This document shows positions 22,030 through 33,703 of a stretch of 64,000 nucleotides of DNA, piece after piece; positions within the stretch are counted from its first letter, which is position 1; every line of letters begins with the position of its first letter. Location of the stretch: contig NW_003314266.1 of assembly GCF_000143415.4 (NCBI RefSeq), forward strand, positions 890,463 through 954,462, given 5' to 3'. Made by a program: the position numbers and the translations under genes. The notes beneath the pieces are model-generated. The model was given only the letters and a program-made list of their open reading frames with translations. It had not been told where the DNA came from and ran no database searches. Source of the stretch: Selaginella moellendorffii (taxonomy: Eukaryota > Streptophyta > Lycopodiopsida > Selaginellales > Selaginellaceae).

Positions 22030-25000
22030 CATAAAATCTTGCTTCGGCAGTAGGAGTTTAGTACGGGAAGAAGGCCGGAATTGTCATGTCATGGCCTCCG
22101 CAAAACAAATAGAAACAGTGTAATGAAACTTAAGGTAAAGAAGCTTACCTCTACCGCTCATGAGTCTCTCGCTCAGCTCCTTTATGGAGCACCAAAGGTT
22201 TGCGAAATAAGCTCACTCAGCCCGGTTGTGGAACATTTGCATCGCAATGCAGTCGGGCCGAATTGCTGCGACAACAGGAGTATTACAAGAGGAGCAAATA
22301 GAAACCAAACCCTATACCTGGAGAATCTGGAGTGCGTCTTCCACAACCTTCTGGAAGAAGTTGAAGTGACAGTATTGCCTTCCTACCTCAAGGTCGAAGT
22401 TGTTAGCGAGCTTTTAATGTAGTGCCTGCAAGCTTAGTTCGGCCCCAGCCTGAAAATCATAAAATCATTCCATTGTAATGAAGTCATTGTATAAGCTATT
22501 AAGCTAAGTATCGAGGAACAGATTGTAGGTGGCTCGGTGAGCCACAGGACGACCCTCACAAACATTATTGTGTGCACTGGGAGCCAGAGCACCAAGGCAT
22601 CCCCTATAACAAAATGTAAGTTCTACACTTCACTTCTACATCACATAGCTCACTCGCCTTCACTTCGTGAAATTGATATGTAGCTGGTGTGATTATGCTT
22701 CTGCCAGGCTGACTTTTGCCCGAATAGGGAGAACCCTCTGTGAAAGAGGCATCGCTCCAACAGGACGGGCCCACGAAGAACTGCTTCCACGCCAGAGGCA
22801 GGCTGTCGCTGAAAGTGGTGGTAGGAGCAAAATGTTCGCCAACGTGGCCAAACCCTGTTAAAAAAAAAATAACAACAATGTCAATCAACAAACAATCTCT
22901 CAATCTCAAACTTGCGCCTTGGCTATGGGTGGCTGCTGATCCATGCAAAATGACAGATATTCCGGGCAAACAGGGAAGAGAAGAGAGAAATCTTCGTCCT
23001 TGAGGGTGTAGGGGAGATGGATGAATGCCGCACAACCGCAATAGCCCCCGAGCGTGTCACACCGCTTATAGTAAACCGCATGATGCCGCTGGCGACGGCG
23101 CCACTTGCCTTATGTGGCACTATATTTCCTATTGGACCGTTGAAGAAAACCGTTGACTAAAGTAATTAATACATCTTACCTTTATCGTCCTACCTTCAAA
23201 TGTCATCCACTGATACAACAATTTAGTGCACAAGAATCGATGGCTGCCAAGAACAAAATCAAGATACTCATATCAAGGAGCTATTGTGCAAGATCAACAC
23301 AAGTCAAGAGGAAATGCAAGCTACACATTGGTGCCTTCATCCTCATGAGCAGTCATCACGAACATACCTTTGGCAGCCAGGAAGTCGAGAAGCTTGCGTA
23401 TGTGGCTCTGGGAGAGGTCTTCAAAGGCTGCCGACTATGGTATATGGCCCCAGTGCGAGATCATCTGCATGAACAGCGAAGCCAACACTCTCATCTACAG
23501 CTGCAACGCAAGAACAGGCGTCTCTAGCGGCTTCAATGACGAGCCAAAGATGGTCATAAGCTCTGACCACAGTGCGTGAACGTTTGCGCTGAAGGCAGCA
23601 TGCTGATAGTTGCTCGGAAATAACATGAACTTTTGAATCAGGCAGGGCTGAGCATCAAAGGGATGAGCATCACCCTGCAAGGGTTACAGCCCTATGTGCC
23701 AGAGTTGGAGGACTTTGGGAAATCTCCTTCTGGAAAATACAATTTATGTCCCGATGCTACAAGGGGTATTTGCAAACGGTGAATATTAGGTTATAGGTGT
23801 AGAGCTCTATTGTTTTCTTGGATGGAAACACAGGAAGATATCGGGCCAGAGGGCATCAATTGAATTCAGTAGTTAGGGAATGGTCTCACCCTCATCCCCT
23901 GGGAGGGATGGCTTTGCCAGCTATGTTATGAAGAGGTGGAGACAATGACATACGAATGTCTGGCTTTTACACATATTCTGCAGTAATATCACTTCCCACA
24001 AGTTGGTATGGATGCAATCGCTCATCCCAAGGCTAAAGAGGTTGCCATATTTCTTTGAGGAATCACATGCTATTGGATGCAACTATTCTAAATTCTTTCC
24101 CCATAACTCCAAAATAAATATTAAGACTAAAAATGGGGTATTTATGAATCTATTTATTTAATGTTTTAGTTGGTGGTAATGGATATATTTATAAAATATA
24201 AAAATAAATATATTAATTGGGGTTTAGACCCTTGCTTATTGGATAGACTAAATTCAATCCTAAATAAATGGTCCATATGCTATAGTACTATAATTAGTGT
24301 ATTATTTAGCCAAGGTAATACATATATATACATACATGTATTTACAAACCTTACATATCTAAAATATGTTTGAATATTTTTGGATACCTTTACAACCCCT
24401 GTTGCCACTATTGTAGTTCTCAAGGACTTTGATGTAATTCGGTGGAATCCCCTTCATGTATGGGATCATAATTTACCATATTAATCATTTAAATTAATTT
24501 ATATTTATAATTTATCAACTTTCATTGTTTATAAACTAAATTCTTGAGCTTAGTTAAGAACTTACAAGTTGTGATGCATCCAACATAAAGTGGTAGCTTG
24601 AATTGGACCCTTAAATCCAATGTGAAGTAGTATGCCCATGGTTCCATTTTGGCATAGTTGATTAATAGGAACAGGGGCAAGTGCAGTTGGAAAGGGTGCC
24701 CTTTGTGTCTGACCAGCATCTTCCCAGCCTTGGTTGTGTAAGTCACAACATAGATTATCTTGAAAAGAGTATATGGCGATGACAGGCTTACAACCACCAT
24801 CTTCTCAAGCAGCGCGAAGCGTTTGTCAACGTCACGTCCCGGTGGTCCGGCGCACAGCCATGGATGCAGGGTGGCAGCATCATCTTCTTCCAAAGATTGA
24901 GCATCCACTGATGGGAGCCGTCTTCAAATACATGGGGTTTAGCTTCGCCTTCGGATCATAGAAAAAAGAAAAAAGGAAACCAAACAAAGATTGATGTTCC

Positions 25001-25100
25001 AGATTCTCATCCTCGAGGACTTTTATCTTCTACTGAAGTCATTGTATAAGCTAAGCTTAGAAACCACAGACTGTAGGTGAGGATAACACTTGATATGTTG
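22030..25100. other. intergenic region with possible gene remnants
   Basis: No intact gene is supported. A minus-strand open stretch at 22604-22860 (with FGHVGEHFAPTTTFSDSLP and WKQFFVGPSCW) and scattered segments at 23370-23580 and 24600-24900 have protein-like composition but no joined frame. GAAGTCATTGTATAAGCT and the following ACAGATTGTAGGTG-like sequence occur at about 22480-22530 and again at 25035-25080. The part at 24100-24520 is AT-rich without features. Confidence 0.35.
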
Positions 25101-25150
25101 CTTCATTGATTTCAAGGAAGCCAAGATATTTAAACCCGCATAGCCCTAAG

Positions 25151-26137
25151 ATGGCGAAGAAGCGAAAGGGTGGAGCGGCTCCGGCGGCCTCGGGGGCATC
25201 TTCCGAGGCTCAAGCAGTAACCTCAGGTTTGGTGGGAATCGGTAAGAGCAGAGCAGCGATTGAGATAGCGATTTCTGAGGCAGCAACAGCGATTGAGAAA
25301 GCGACTCCTGAGGCAGCAGCAGCAGCGACCTCGTCCCGGTCAGGTGTGGCCAGAAAGAGAATTCCATGCACTTCCGGCTCGAATTGGACAGAGGAGCAGT
25401 TGCAGTTCTTCAACATTCACGTAGTCCGTGAGGCTGGTTTTGAAGCTTTTTTCAAAGAAAAACCAAGGGAACAGTTTAACCAGGAGGTTGCGGAGTTTCT
25501 AGACCTGAATCTGGAAGTTGTGCGTCCCAAGACCAAGGATGTGGTATCAAGCCAAGTGAAGCATGCTGCCAAAGATCTGATCGCTGTGACCAAGTCTCAC
25601 AGGAACGACGAGAGTGCCGTGGATGACATGTCCAAATCGTTGCTCCAGCTGTTTGACTATGATTCAGGGGAAAGGTCAGTCAGAACAAGATGCACGTTGC
25701 AGCTGGAAATGTCGAATCGGAAAACCGAAGCTACTCCGGATGTTTGCGTTGAAGATGAGGATACCTCCATCAGATTACTCGTTGGGAAGGACAGGGATCT
25801 GAAAGGTCACCATCCTGTACCACAATTGATAGCAGAGGCAATTGCTGCGTATCAAGAGAATGTGGATCTGTGTGAGAGGCTTGTGCTTCCGGCGTATCCA
25901 GAAGAGAAGGTCATTCCAGGGATAGTTATGCTCGGTACAAGGCCCGCGTTCTACCTCATACACATGACCAGGGCTCTGTCGGATTGTGTGAAGCAGGGTG
26001 AGAAGCCAGAGTTTGTTACCATGGTACAGGAGTATGTGCCTCCTAATCTACCAGTCACCATTTCTGATGCAATGCTGGACAAAAGGTTGCGCTATCATGT
26101 CGGTCAGTGCCTAGAGTCATTCAAGCGGCATTTATAA
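25151..26137 (+). CDS. single-exon protein of unknown family
   Basis: An intact ORF of about 328 codons starting MAKKRKGGAAPAASGASSEA, a Lys-basic then Ala/Ser-rich low-complexity N-terminus up to about residue 75. The rest looks globular: NWTEEQLQFFNIHVV, GFEAFFKEKPREQFNQEVA, VPQLIAEAIAAYQENVDLC and MLGTRPAFYLIHMTRALSD. No catalytic motif or membrane segment is evident. It sits in a repeat-rich stretch beside retroelement debris, so it could be a lineage-specific or element-derived gene. I assign no function. Confidence 0.5.
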   Translation: MAKKRKGGAAPAASGASSEAQAVTSGLVGIGKSRAAIEIAISEAATAIEKATPEAAAAATSSRSGVARKRIPCTSGSNWTEEQLQFFNIHVVREAGFEAFFKEKPREQFNQEVAEFLDLNLEVVRPKTKDVVSSQVKHAAKDLIAVTKSHRNDESAVDDMSKSLLQLFDYDSGERSVRTRCTLQLEMSNRKTEATPDVCVEDEDTSIRLLVGKDRDLKGHHPVPQLIAEAIAAYQENVDLCERLVLPAYPEEKVIPGIVMLGTRPAFYLIHMTRALSDCVKQGEKPEFVTMVQEYVPPNLPVTISDAMLDKRLRYHVGQCLESFKRHL

Positions 26138-26869
26138 TAGAGTTGTAGTTCGAACTGACCAGAGGGACGGAAGTTTAGGAGCATCTTTGTCTACTCTTAT
26201 CACTATTCTATAAGTTTTTGTCCCTCCATGCTTTCTAGACTCTAGCAGGCATGCTGATAGTTCACCTATTGTTCGCCTCCTCAGCCTTCACTGCGCTGCT
26301 CCTTTTTTGTTTTTGTTTTTTTTTTGCAAGTGCTTTTTTGATCGTTAGCACATTAGCACGGTGCCATTTCCTTATGCTCTCCTTTGCGCTGCTGCCTAAG
26401 CTTCGATCCAAGAGATCAGAGCGCTGAGAGCTTTCTAGAGCTTTCCTCCGGCGTTCACAAACCCCGAGAAGCTGATGGATGTCAGGTTTAAGGAGCACTC
26501 CTTTTTCTAGTCTTTGTGACTCTATTGCAGGTTTTGGGTGCCCGATAAGCAAGATAACCCAGCTAAGACGCAAGATCGTAATGGCAACGCGATTGGCGTC
26601 AAGGACCATGGTTCGTGTCGTTGCTGGTCCTTTCAAGGTAATTATTGACAATAGTCCAGCTCCATTTTTATTCATGGCCCTGTCAAGCATCTCAGCGGGG
26701 TCGACAACGGTTGTGATGCCCGTTGACTGTCAACTGAAGACCAGGTCAACAGGCGGTTAGGCGGCTAAGCGGCTGGGAGATTTAGCACAAGATTACCAAA
26801 TCTTTGGTGCTTCATTAGCTATCAGCAAGATGACTAGGTGGATTTTCTACCTCTAGCCAAGTTTTCCTA

Positions 26870-27190
26870 CAACAACTCCGTTCACACTTCCATGGGGCAA
26901 ATGCTCTTCTTCGTCAACAGAGATTTCCTCGAGCACCCTCGACTCTATCAGTCCCAGCACAGAAGATCAACTTCACTGCCTCCTGGAGCTGCAACATACT
27001 CTGCATGAGCATCTTACTGCTGCCCAAGAATGCTACCGTCGTTTTACCTACACTCATCAACAATCAGCTCTGCGCTTCTCTATCGGCGACCTTGTGTGGC
27101 TTCTCTGTCGCCATCTGCCCACATCTCAAGCATGTGACAAACTCGACATTCGCCACTTAGGACATCATCGAACAAGTCGAGAATTTCCTG
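26870..27190 (+). pseudogene. Ty3/gypsy (chromovirus-type) integrase C-terminal remnant
   Basis: Reading the plus strand with frame changes gives [10 protein letters not shown], typical of the end of the integrase core, followed by RLYQSQ, LTAAQECYRRFTYTH, FSIGDLVWLL and ACDKLDIRHLG, which match the GDKVWL and KKLDHRRLGPF blocks of chromovirus integrases. Stops and frameshifts show it is dead. It is a different element, in opposite orientation, from the one starting at 27417. Confidence 0.6.
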
Positions 27191-27416
27191 AACCTCGAAC
27201 TCGGCTTGCTCCACGACCTCTGAGTTTGTGTCGGGAAGGAGTTGGCAACGTGGGGTTCCATGGGATGAATCCGGATCATGGATGGAAGCTCAAGGCGGAA
27301 AGGACTCCAAGCTGCTCTTGATTTTCTACCGTCCGTCACACGAGTCAAGGTCAACGGTCAACAAAGAAGCAATTGTCCTCCTTTAGGGTTTTCTCTCAAT
27401 TTGCTCCTTACACTTT

Positions 27417-27583
27417 TGAGTGCTTGGAATATGGAAAAGGAATATAGAGAATATACATATCAATTAGCCCAAAAACTCTAATTTATATACAGGAGTGTTC
27501 AGATTGAAATCAATTCAATGGCTACCAAAATCCCACTACGCTAATATTAGTATATGGCATCGTAGCTGTACACTTGGCCTTCA
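27417..27583 (-). repeat. 3' LTR of the gypsy element
   Basis: Direct repeat of 33399-33547, with TG...CA ends in element orientation, next to the polypurine tract. Confidence 0.85.
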
Positions 27584-27761
27584 TATCATCCCCTCCTCTC
27601 AGAATAATAGAAGGCCATCAGGGTTCTCTTGTAGAGGGGTTGGGATCTAAAAGAATGTTAGGAGGAGGCATTGGTGGATCTATAAGTGGTATTAATTGTT
27701 TCTGATCCCTTTGTATGAAGCGTTTCAACCACTGCACATGCACAATCTCTAAAGGATTGGC

Positions 27762-28700
27762 CTACTGGACGTCATGCCGAACCTCATAAATTTGTGGTCC
27801 AACTTGCCACAACACCTGATACAGTCCTTTCCACTGCGTAAGGAGCCCCTTAGATAAACCACGTACCATAAAATGGGGAAAACGGACTAACACCAAATCA
27901 TCCACTTTGTACTCCACAGGTGGACGATAATGGGAGTTGTAGCACCGTTGTTGTCCATTTGTACATGGCCTAAGTGTTTGGCAGGCTCTGCTCGGACAAA
28001 TGGAAGAATGCTCGTTAAATATTGATCCCATAACCTAGCATCGGGAGCTTGTGGCAATCACAAAGGTAAACCCAGCTCCGTTGGTAATATTAGATCATGA
28101 CTATATAGAAATTTATATGGTGAAGCACCAATAGAACTCTGCATCCCTGTGACATAAGCATACCAAAGAGATGGCAAATAACCATCCGAATCCGAATGTT
28201 GAAAGTTCACATACTTCGCAATCATCCCTTTGAATGTTCAAACGAGCCGTTCCACTAAACCGTCTGATTGTGCATGATAAGTACTCGTGAAAGTGTGGCG
28301 TATCCCCAACCGAGACGTCAAAACATGAAATGTCTTAGCCATAAATGCGGGACCATTATCCGAAAGAATTTTCTCTGGACAAAAATGCTAGAACACCACT
28401 CGATTGAGGAGGAAGTATCCAACAGCAGTTGCAAAAGCGCTAGCAAAAGCACCAACTTCCACCCAATGAGTTAAGTAGTCAGAAGCAATAATAACATACT
28501 CATTGCCAACAATCAACCGTGAAAAAGGTCCTATGAGATCAAATACCACCAACTCAAACGGACGGGAAACTGCAATTAACTTCAACTGTTCTTCCATAGC
28601 ACGAAGGGGAGTATTACGAGCTTGGCACCAAACACAGCTATGCATATACCAGATAATATCATGTCACATTTTTGGCCAATAGAAAGACCTGGGCAGCTTC
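27762..28700 (-). pseudogene. gypsy integrase (HHCC finger, core, C-terminal part)
   Basis: Pieces in several frames: a HHCC-type finger start (LHAYHDSFILGGHMG), the catalytic core (FELVVFDLIGPF with the first Asp, then IIASDYLTHWVE and the SDNGPAFMAKTF block with the second Asp at about 28345), HAQSDGLVERLV at about 28265, and the C-terminal GDLV-like block VDDLVLVRFPHFMVRGLSKG. Stops and frame changes break it. Confidence 0.8.
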
Positions 28701-28810
28701 TCAGTCGTCCCATATGCCCACCTAGAATAAAAGAATCATGGTAGGCATGGAGAAACCATAAGATAAAGACAAAAGGCACCACCAGTCGTAAATTATCATC
28801 AGGATCTATC

Positions 28811-29723
28811 TGTAGCGCATGTGATCATGGGATGAGATTTGGATATACTGTCACCGTGGATCCTTGGAACCTTGGGGGATAAATAGGGATAAAATAGCCA
28901 CTAAGGGCTCTCTCATCAAGCAATTGCTCTTTTTCCAGTTGGTTTAAGGGGAGAGAGATAAAGTGCGTTACAGTTGGTATTGGAGCAAATGACACGGGTT
29001 CGATTCCCATTGGCTACCTAAAATATAATATACCCTCAAGTAAGGTATATTCCTACCCCTAAATTTGAAAATTTGGGATTCTTGTGGAGCATCTCAGACG
29101 AAGGTATCCATCGTGGGACTGCGGTACGGGTGGATAATTAATTGCCTTACATGGAATAGCTGGTCTACACAATGGAAGGATTGGTAGATTCAGTGCTAGT
29201 TCCCCTTGGCTCAGTAGAGGTTATTAGTCAATAGTTAATGAGGACATTGACATCTCTAAAGGGGGGGTGAGTGTAACGCATGTGAATAGCTGACATGGAA
29301 TAGCTAGTCTACACAATGGAAGGATTGGTAGATTCAGTGCTAGTTCCCCTTGGCTCAGTAGAGGTTATTAGTCAATAGTTAATGAGGACATTGACATCTC
29401 TAAAGGGGGGGTGAGTGTAACGCATGTGAATAGCTGACATGGAATAGCTGGTCTACACAATGGAAGGATTGGTAGATTCAATGCTAATTCCCTGGTAGGA
29501 TTGGTCAATAGTCAATGAGGACATTGACATCTCTAAAGGGGGGGTGAGTGTAACGCATGTGATCATGGGATGCAATGTCCTCTCTAAAGGGGGGGTGAGT
29601 GTAACGCATGTGATCATGGGATGAGATTTGAATATACTGTCACCGTGGATCCTTGGAACCTTGGGGGATAAAGCAATTGCCCATTTTCCAGTTGGCTTAA
29701 GGGGAGAGAGATAAAGTGTATAA
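28811..29723 (+). mobile_element. TRIM-like nested retroelement with internal minisatellite
   Basis: Direct terminal repeats 28811-28972 and about 29600-29723 share GCATGTGATCATGGGATGAG, ATACTGTCACCGTGGATCC, TTGGAACCTTGGGGGATAAA and GGGGAGAGAGATAAAGTG. The 5' copy starts TGTAGCGC and ends GCGTTACA. Directly after it comes GTTGGTATTGGAGC, similar to the TGGTATCAGAGC primer-binding site for initiator tRNA-Met. Directly before the 3' copy is the purine tract TAAAGGGGGGGTGAG. The interior has no coding capacity, which fits a terminal-repeat retrotransposon in miniature. It interrupts the host gypsy element between RNase H and integrase. The interior at 29123-29599 is a tandem array with a 144-bp period. 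Confidence 0.75.
29123..29599 (+). repeat. minisatellite, 144-bp unit, inside the TRIM-like element
   Basis: Unit starts occur at 29267, 29411 and, shortened, at 29544 and 29595 (GTGAGTGTAACGCATGTG). Each unit carries CATGGAATAGCTGGTCTAC, GGAAGGATTGGTAGATTCA, AGTTCCCCTTGGCTCAG, GAGGACATTGACATCTC and the purine run TAAAGGGGGG. So the array multiplies the polypurine tract together with the first bases of the LTR. Confidence 0.8.
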
Positions 29724-30309
29724 TACCATCCCCAAAAAATAAAGAAGGCCATCTTCAATTCGATATTGAGAATGTAAATGCCAGAAAGGCAAGTCATTAG
29801 CAAGTGATGCAGGATTCTCAAACGCATCTTGAAGCTTTCGAATCCATGGCTCAATCTTTTGAGCCTCACGAACCTTATCAAGAGAAGGGAGATCTTGCTC
29901 TGTGACATTGAATGTCAAGTACAGCAACCGCCGATGGCACATAATCCTCATCTAGAAAATCCACAAATGCTGGAACAACAAGCTTGTCAGAAACATGAGA
30001 AGAAAGTGGAGAAGGAAGAGGAGCTCAAGAAAGAGCATCAACATCAGCCATAGAACTCCTTGGGTAATGAACAACATTAAAATCATATATTTGAAGCTTC
30101 AAAGCCCACCGAGCAGTACGACCAACTAGATTCTTCCGCTTCAATAACAAAGTAATAGTAGCATGGTCACCTTCAAGTAATGTCTGAGAACCATGTAGAT
30201 ATGCATGAAGTTTCTCGAAACCCTAAAATGCCGCTAAACACTCCTCTGTCGTGGAGTAGTTCACCACTGCTGGTTGTAACGTATGGCTTATATATGCAAT
30301 GGGATGACA

Positions 30310-31368
30310 TTAACCAAGCACACTCAGGCTTTCTTGCATCAACACACCTCTAAGACCAATATCAGAAGCATCTATGTGCAAAATAAAAAGTTGACTATAA
30401 TCAAGATATGCCAAAACCAGAGGAGTTGTCAACAACTCTTTAAGATCTACAAACACTCGCTCACAATCTGAAGACCAGATGAAAGATGATGTTGATGACT
30501 TTAGCAATGTTTGCAACAGTGCAGTGTGATCAGAAAGATGATCCACAGAACGACCGAGATACTACACCTTGCCCAAAAAGCACTGTACATCATTCACACA
30601 CTTCGGAGTAGGGAACTTTAGAAGAGCCACAAGTTTGTCAAGATCAACTTGCAAACCCTCACGAGAAATACAATACCCAAGATAAGTTGTGTCCTTAGAC
30701 CTAAACACGCATTTCGACCGCTTTAGCTTTAAACCAACGTCCCGTAGCTGATCCAACACTTTACACACATCACGAACGTGCTCCTCCCACGTCCCCTTTG
30801 AGTGAATCAAGACATCATCAATGAAGTTAGCAGTCACCTCTAGCATATCATAAAGAACCTCGTCCATCATCCGCTGGAAAGTTGCTGAAGCATTGTTCAA
30901 ACCAAACAGCATCACCAAGAACTCATATAAACCAAACGGTGTACGAAAAGCAATATTAAGAATATCTTTTTCGGCCATCGGTACTTGCCAGTACCCAAAA
31001 GCAAGATCTAGCTTGGTGAACCAATGACTTCGCCCCAAACGATCCAAAAGATTAGCAGTATGAGGAAGAGGGTACACATCTGGGATCATCACTTCATTTA
31101 ACAGATGATAGTCGATGCAGAAACAAATACTTCCATCAAGCTTCGTCACAAGATGAGGTTCACATGCCCAAGGACTCCACGACTTCTGAATAACACCCTT
31201 TTCCAACATCTCCTTGACGTTTGCACGTAAAATCTTGATCTCCTTGGGTGACCGATGACGAACATGAACCTTGATTGGACGAGCATCCCCGATTGAAATC
31301 AGATGATGTGTTGCAATCTTGGCCCCAGACGATAGGTCAAATTCAAAGAGATCAGAATACTTTTTCAT
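30310..31368 (-). pseudogene. gypsy reverse transcriptase and start of RNase H
   Basis: 30562-31368 is an uninterrupted 268-codon RT segment: VIQKSWSPWACEPHLVTKLD, FCIDYHLLNEVMIPDVYPLP, TKLDLAFGYWQVPM, FGLNNASATFQRMMDEVL and the active-site region NFIDDVLIHS (FIDD instead of the commoner YIDD). RNase H begins in another frame at 30310-30546 with LFILHIDASDIGLRGVLMQ, holding its first catalytic Asp. The frame break lies near 30550. Confidence 0.88.
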
Positions 31369-31666
31369 GAGCTAGTCAACCACTGCAACACAAAGATCGT
31401 TGGAGGGATCGGAAAAGGGAAGAGCAAAACAAGATGGAAACACAAGAGGAAATAATAGGGGAACAAAAGTAATGGAAGAAGAGGTAGAAGTAGAGGGATG
31501 AAGAGGTATGAAAGTGAGAGGAATGAATGAAATATAAGGAGGTATGTGTAAGCAACCAAAGGGAATGACTTGAAAGACGATTCATAGGGGTTCAAATATA
31601 GAGGGAAAGGGCCCATGAACAAGAGTGCACCGCTTTTTCCAATCGATTAAGGGTCTTGGGATAGTT

Positions 31667-31724
31667 GGAGTTAAGCGTCCTTGGGTTTGAATAGTACTAG
31701 GTTGGGTGACCTCCCGGGAAGTCC
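31667..31724 (+). repeat. 5S rRNA-derived segment (3' half, with box A and box C)
   Basis: About 58 nt match the 3' half of plant 5S rRNA with roughly eight differences by eye: GAGTTAAGCGT-CTTGGG (box A region), TAGTACTAGG-TGGGTGACC (box C) and TCC-GGGAAGTCC. The 5' half of 5S rRNA is absent, so this is not a 5S gene. Cassandra-type TRIM elements carry 5S promoter sequence in their LTRs; here it lies between the protease and RT regions of the gypsy element, followed about 15 nt later by CTTACA. Confidence 0.75.
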
Positions 31725-31736
31725 AAATTCAGGAGC

Positions 31737-31984
31737 TTACAGTATGAGAGAAGGGGGAGAAGCCTCAAAGTCATACTTGGCATGATTGCGCTGCAACCAA
31801 TCCATACCAAGAATAAGGTCAAAAGCTTGACTCGGCACCACCCGTAACGACTGCAGCTCAAGCACAACCAGATCCGCCTCATCCCATGCACATGTATGTG
31901 TACAGCTGTTGCCATAAAGAATGAAAACTGATTCTGCCGCACGATGCAAGTGTAGACGACAACGTAAGGCAACAGATCAAGCAA
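31737..31984 (-). pseudogene. gypsy aspartic protease, C-terminal part
   Basis: FDLILGMDWLQRNHAKYDFE is the conserved end of the gypsy protease domain. The catalytic DSG-type region upstream is disturbed by a 76-bp tandem duplication (about 31967-32118, with CAACAGATCAAGCAATAAAA repeated). Confidence 0.75.
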
Positions 31985-32359
31985 TAAAAAATAAACTCGA
32001 ACCTATATCAACCAACACGGAAAGAATAATAGGAGTTGTCGTCGCAACAGATCAAGCAATAAAAAATAAACTCGAACCTATATCAACCTATATCAACCAA
32101 CACGGAAAGAATAATAGGAGACCTCTTGTTATAAAACGAGCTTGGAAAGTAAACACTGGATGAACTGATGCCGAGTGAACCCCTTGATGATACTCCCGAA
32201 ACAAAGATGGAGGGGTCACTAAGTTATTCGCACAAGGTCCTTTTATTACTCGCGCGACTCCTTGTTTCCCAGATGCATCCCAGTGTCCAAACCTTTCACT
32301 GCAGCAACACCAATAGGACGTTACTAATGCCAAGGTCTCCACCCAGGAAATGGAGGTCG

Positions 32360-32990
32360 TCAATCCGGAAAACGCCGACAGCGCTGATAAGTATGACCAA
32401 CTTCATCACATGCCCAACAGCGAACATCACGGCCACGACCACGTCCTTGCCCTTGTCCTTGGACTCAAGCAGCAGCAGCATCAACCTCTATTGGAGTAGA
32501 ACCATCACCCATAGGAAGGGGAGCTGAAGGATAAGTAGCGAGAAGTGGAAGAGGCGACGTCTCATAACATTGTGTCAAGCGAAGAGCATCATCAAGGGTG
32601 GCGGGAGCAAGTGCATGCACAAGTCCGATAAGATTTTGACGAAGTGCTGGCCACAATATTCCTAGCTTGATTCGCTTCGATATATTTGGCTCCGCACGAA
32701 GCAAAATACTTTGGAAACAAACGATAAATTGCATCACCGACTCAGATGGCCCTTGGTGAAGACGATGCAATTGTTTGAAGGCATCATCACAGTTGTCGGC
32801 ATGTCTGAAGGTGCGTTTGAAGATGTCCGGGAGAACACTTCAATCCCCACAACTGGCTGTGCTCAAACCATTGTACCATTGCAACGCCATCCCTTGGAGA
32901 CACATGGGAAACTCATGCAAACGTCGAGTATCATCCTAAGAATGATATGTGGCAATCATCGTGAAGTGATCGAACCAATGGTACACATCA
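32360..32990 (-). pseudogene. gypsy gag with zinc knuckle
   Basis: A capsid-type segment at 32465-32770 (MQFIVCFQSILLRAEP, ISKRIKLGILWPALRQNL) and, downstream in the element, a CX2CX4HX4C zinc knuckle, CWACDEVGHTYQRC, at about 32370-32430 in another frame. Broken by frameshifts. Confidence 0.75.
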
Positions 32991-33398
32991 TCCCCAGGAT
33001 TCCCGTGAGAGAACTCTAGTTGAATGCGAGGATTAGCACCAAGAGCACCATGTGCCGTAAACGCCACTATCAACTAAGTTTGGTTGTTCAATTGCAAGCA
33101 TATAACATCAAGCAATTGTACCAACTGCTGCTCCAAAGTCAAAAGAGGAGATTGCTAATTTGCCATGAAGATAGACGAAGAAAGAGCAAAAGAAGAGAAA
33201 TGAAAAAAAGCAAGAAGGAAATGGAAAATCTAGACAATGCAAAAAGTTAAATCTAAACCAAAATGCTGAAAGGGAAAAACAAAAGAAAGTAAATAGAAAA
33301 AGTTAAATATAGATGATGCAAAAGCTAGATCTAAACTAAAATCCTAAATTTAAGCATTCCTTAGGAACAATCAAAAGTGCCCTTTATCTCTACTAATG

Positions 33399-33547
33399 TG
33401 AGTGTTTGGAATATAGAAAGGAAATATAAAAAATGTGCATATCAATTAGCCCAAAAACTCTAATTTATATACTGGTTTGAATTGAAATCAATCTGACAGC
33501 TACCAAAATCTCACTATACAGCATCGTAGCCGTACACTTGGCCCTCA
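33399..33547 (-). repeat. 5' LTR of the gypsy element
   Basis: Direct repeat of 27417-27583; it lacks an 18-bp block (CTAATATTAGTATATGG region) present in the other copy. Confidence 0.85.
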
Positions 33548-33703
33548 CAACTCCAAGATTCTTATTCCCAAAAGATTGTTTCCAACGTGGCCTTAAAATG
33601 ACGTGCCAGCAGAATAGTGTGCCACGTGGCGATAAATGACGTGCAGAGGCTTACATGGCGCGTTCTTATTCGCCCAAGCGACGCGGAGGTTTTAGGTTAC
33701 AGC

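Larger units (their letters stand above)
27417..33547 (-). mobile_element. decayed Ty3/gypsy LTR retrotransposon
   Basis: Terminal direct repeats at 27417-27583 and 33399-33547 share GGAATAT, ATATCAATTAGCCCAAAAAC, CTCTAATTTATATAC and CATCGTAGC-GTACACTTGGCC. In element orientation (minus) the LTR starts TGAAGGCC and ends CACTCA, and a polypurine tract (GAGAGGAGGGGATGATA) lies just inside the 3' LTR at about 27584-27600. Inside, 5' to 3', are gag (32360-32990), protease (31737-31984), RT and RNase H (30310-31368) and integrase (27762-28700), the Ty3/gypsy order. Many frameshifts and stops make it inactive. No matching target-site duplication was found. A TRIM-like element is inserted at 28811. 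Confidence 0.92.

Noticed and set aside
22604-23041. 145-codon minus-strand ORF as a gene
   Set aside because: Protein-like in part, but no domain, no convincing start and no supporting exons; left as possible remnant.
29123-29599. CRISPR-like array
   Set aside because: Direct repeats are 144 bp with no distinct spacers, in a plant retroelement; this is a minisatellite.
31667-31724. A true 5S rRNA gene
   Set aside because: Only the 3' half is present; no 5' half and no tandem 5S units.
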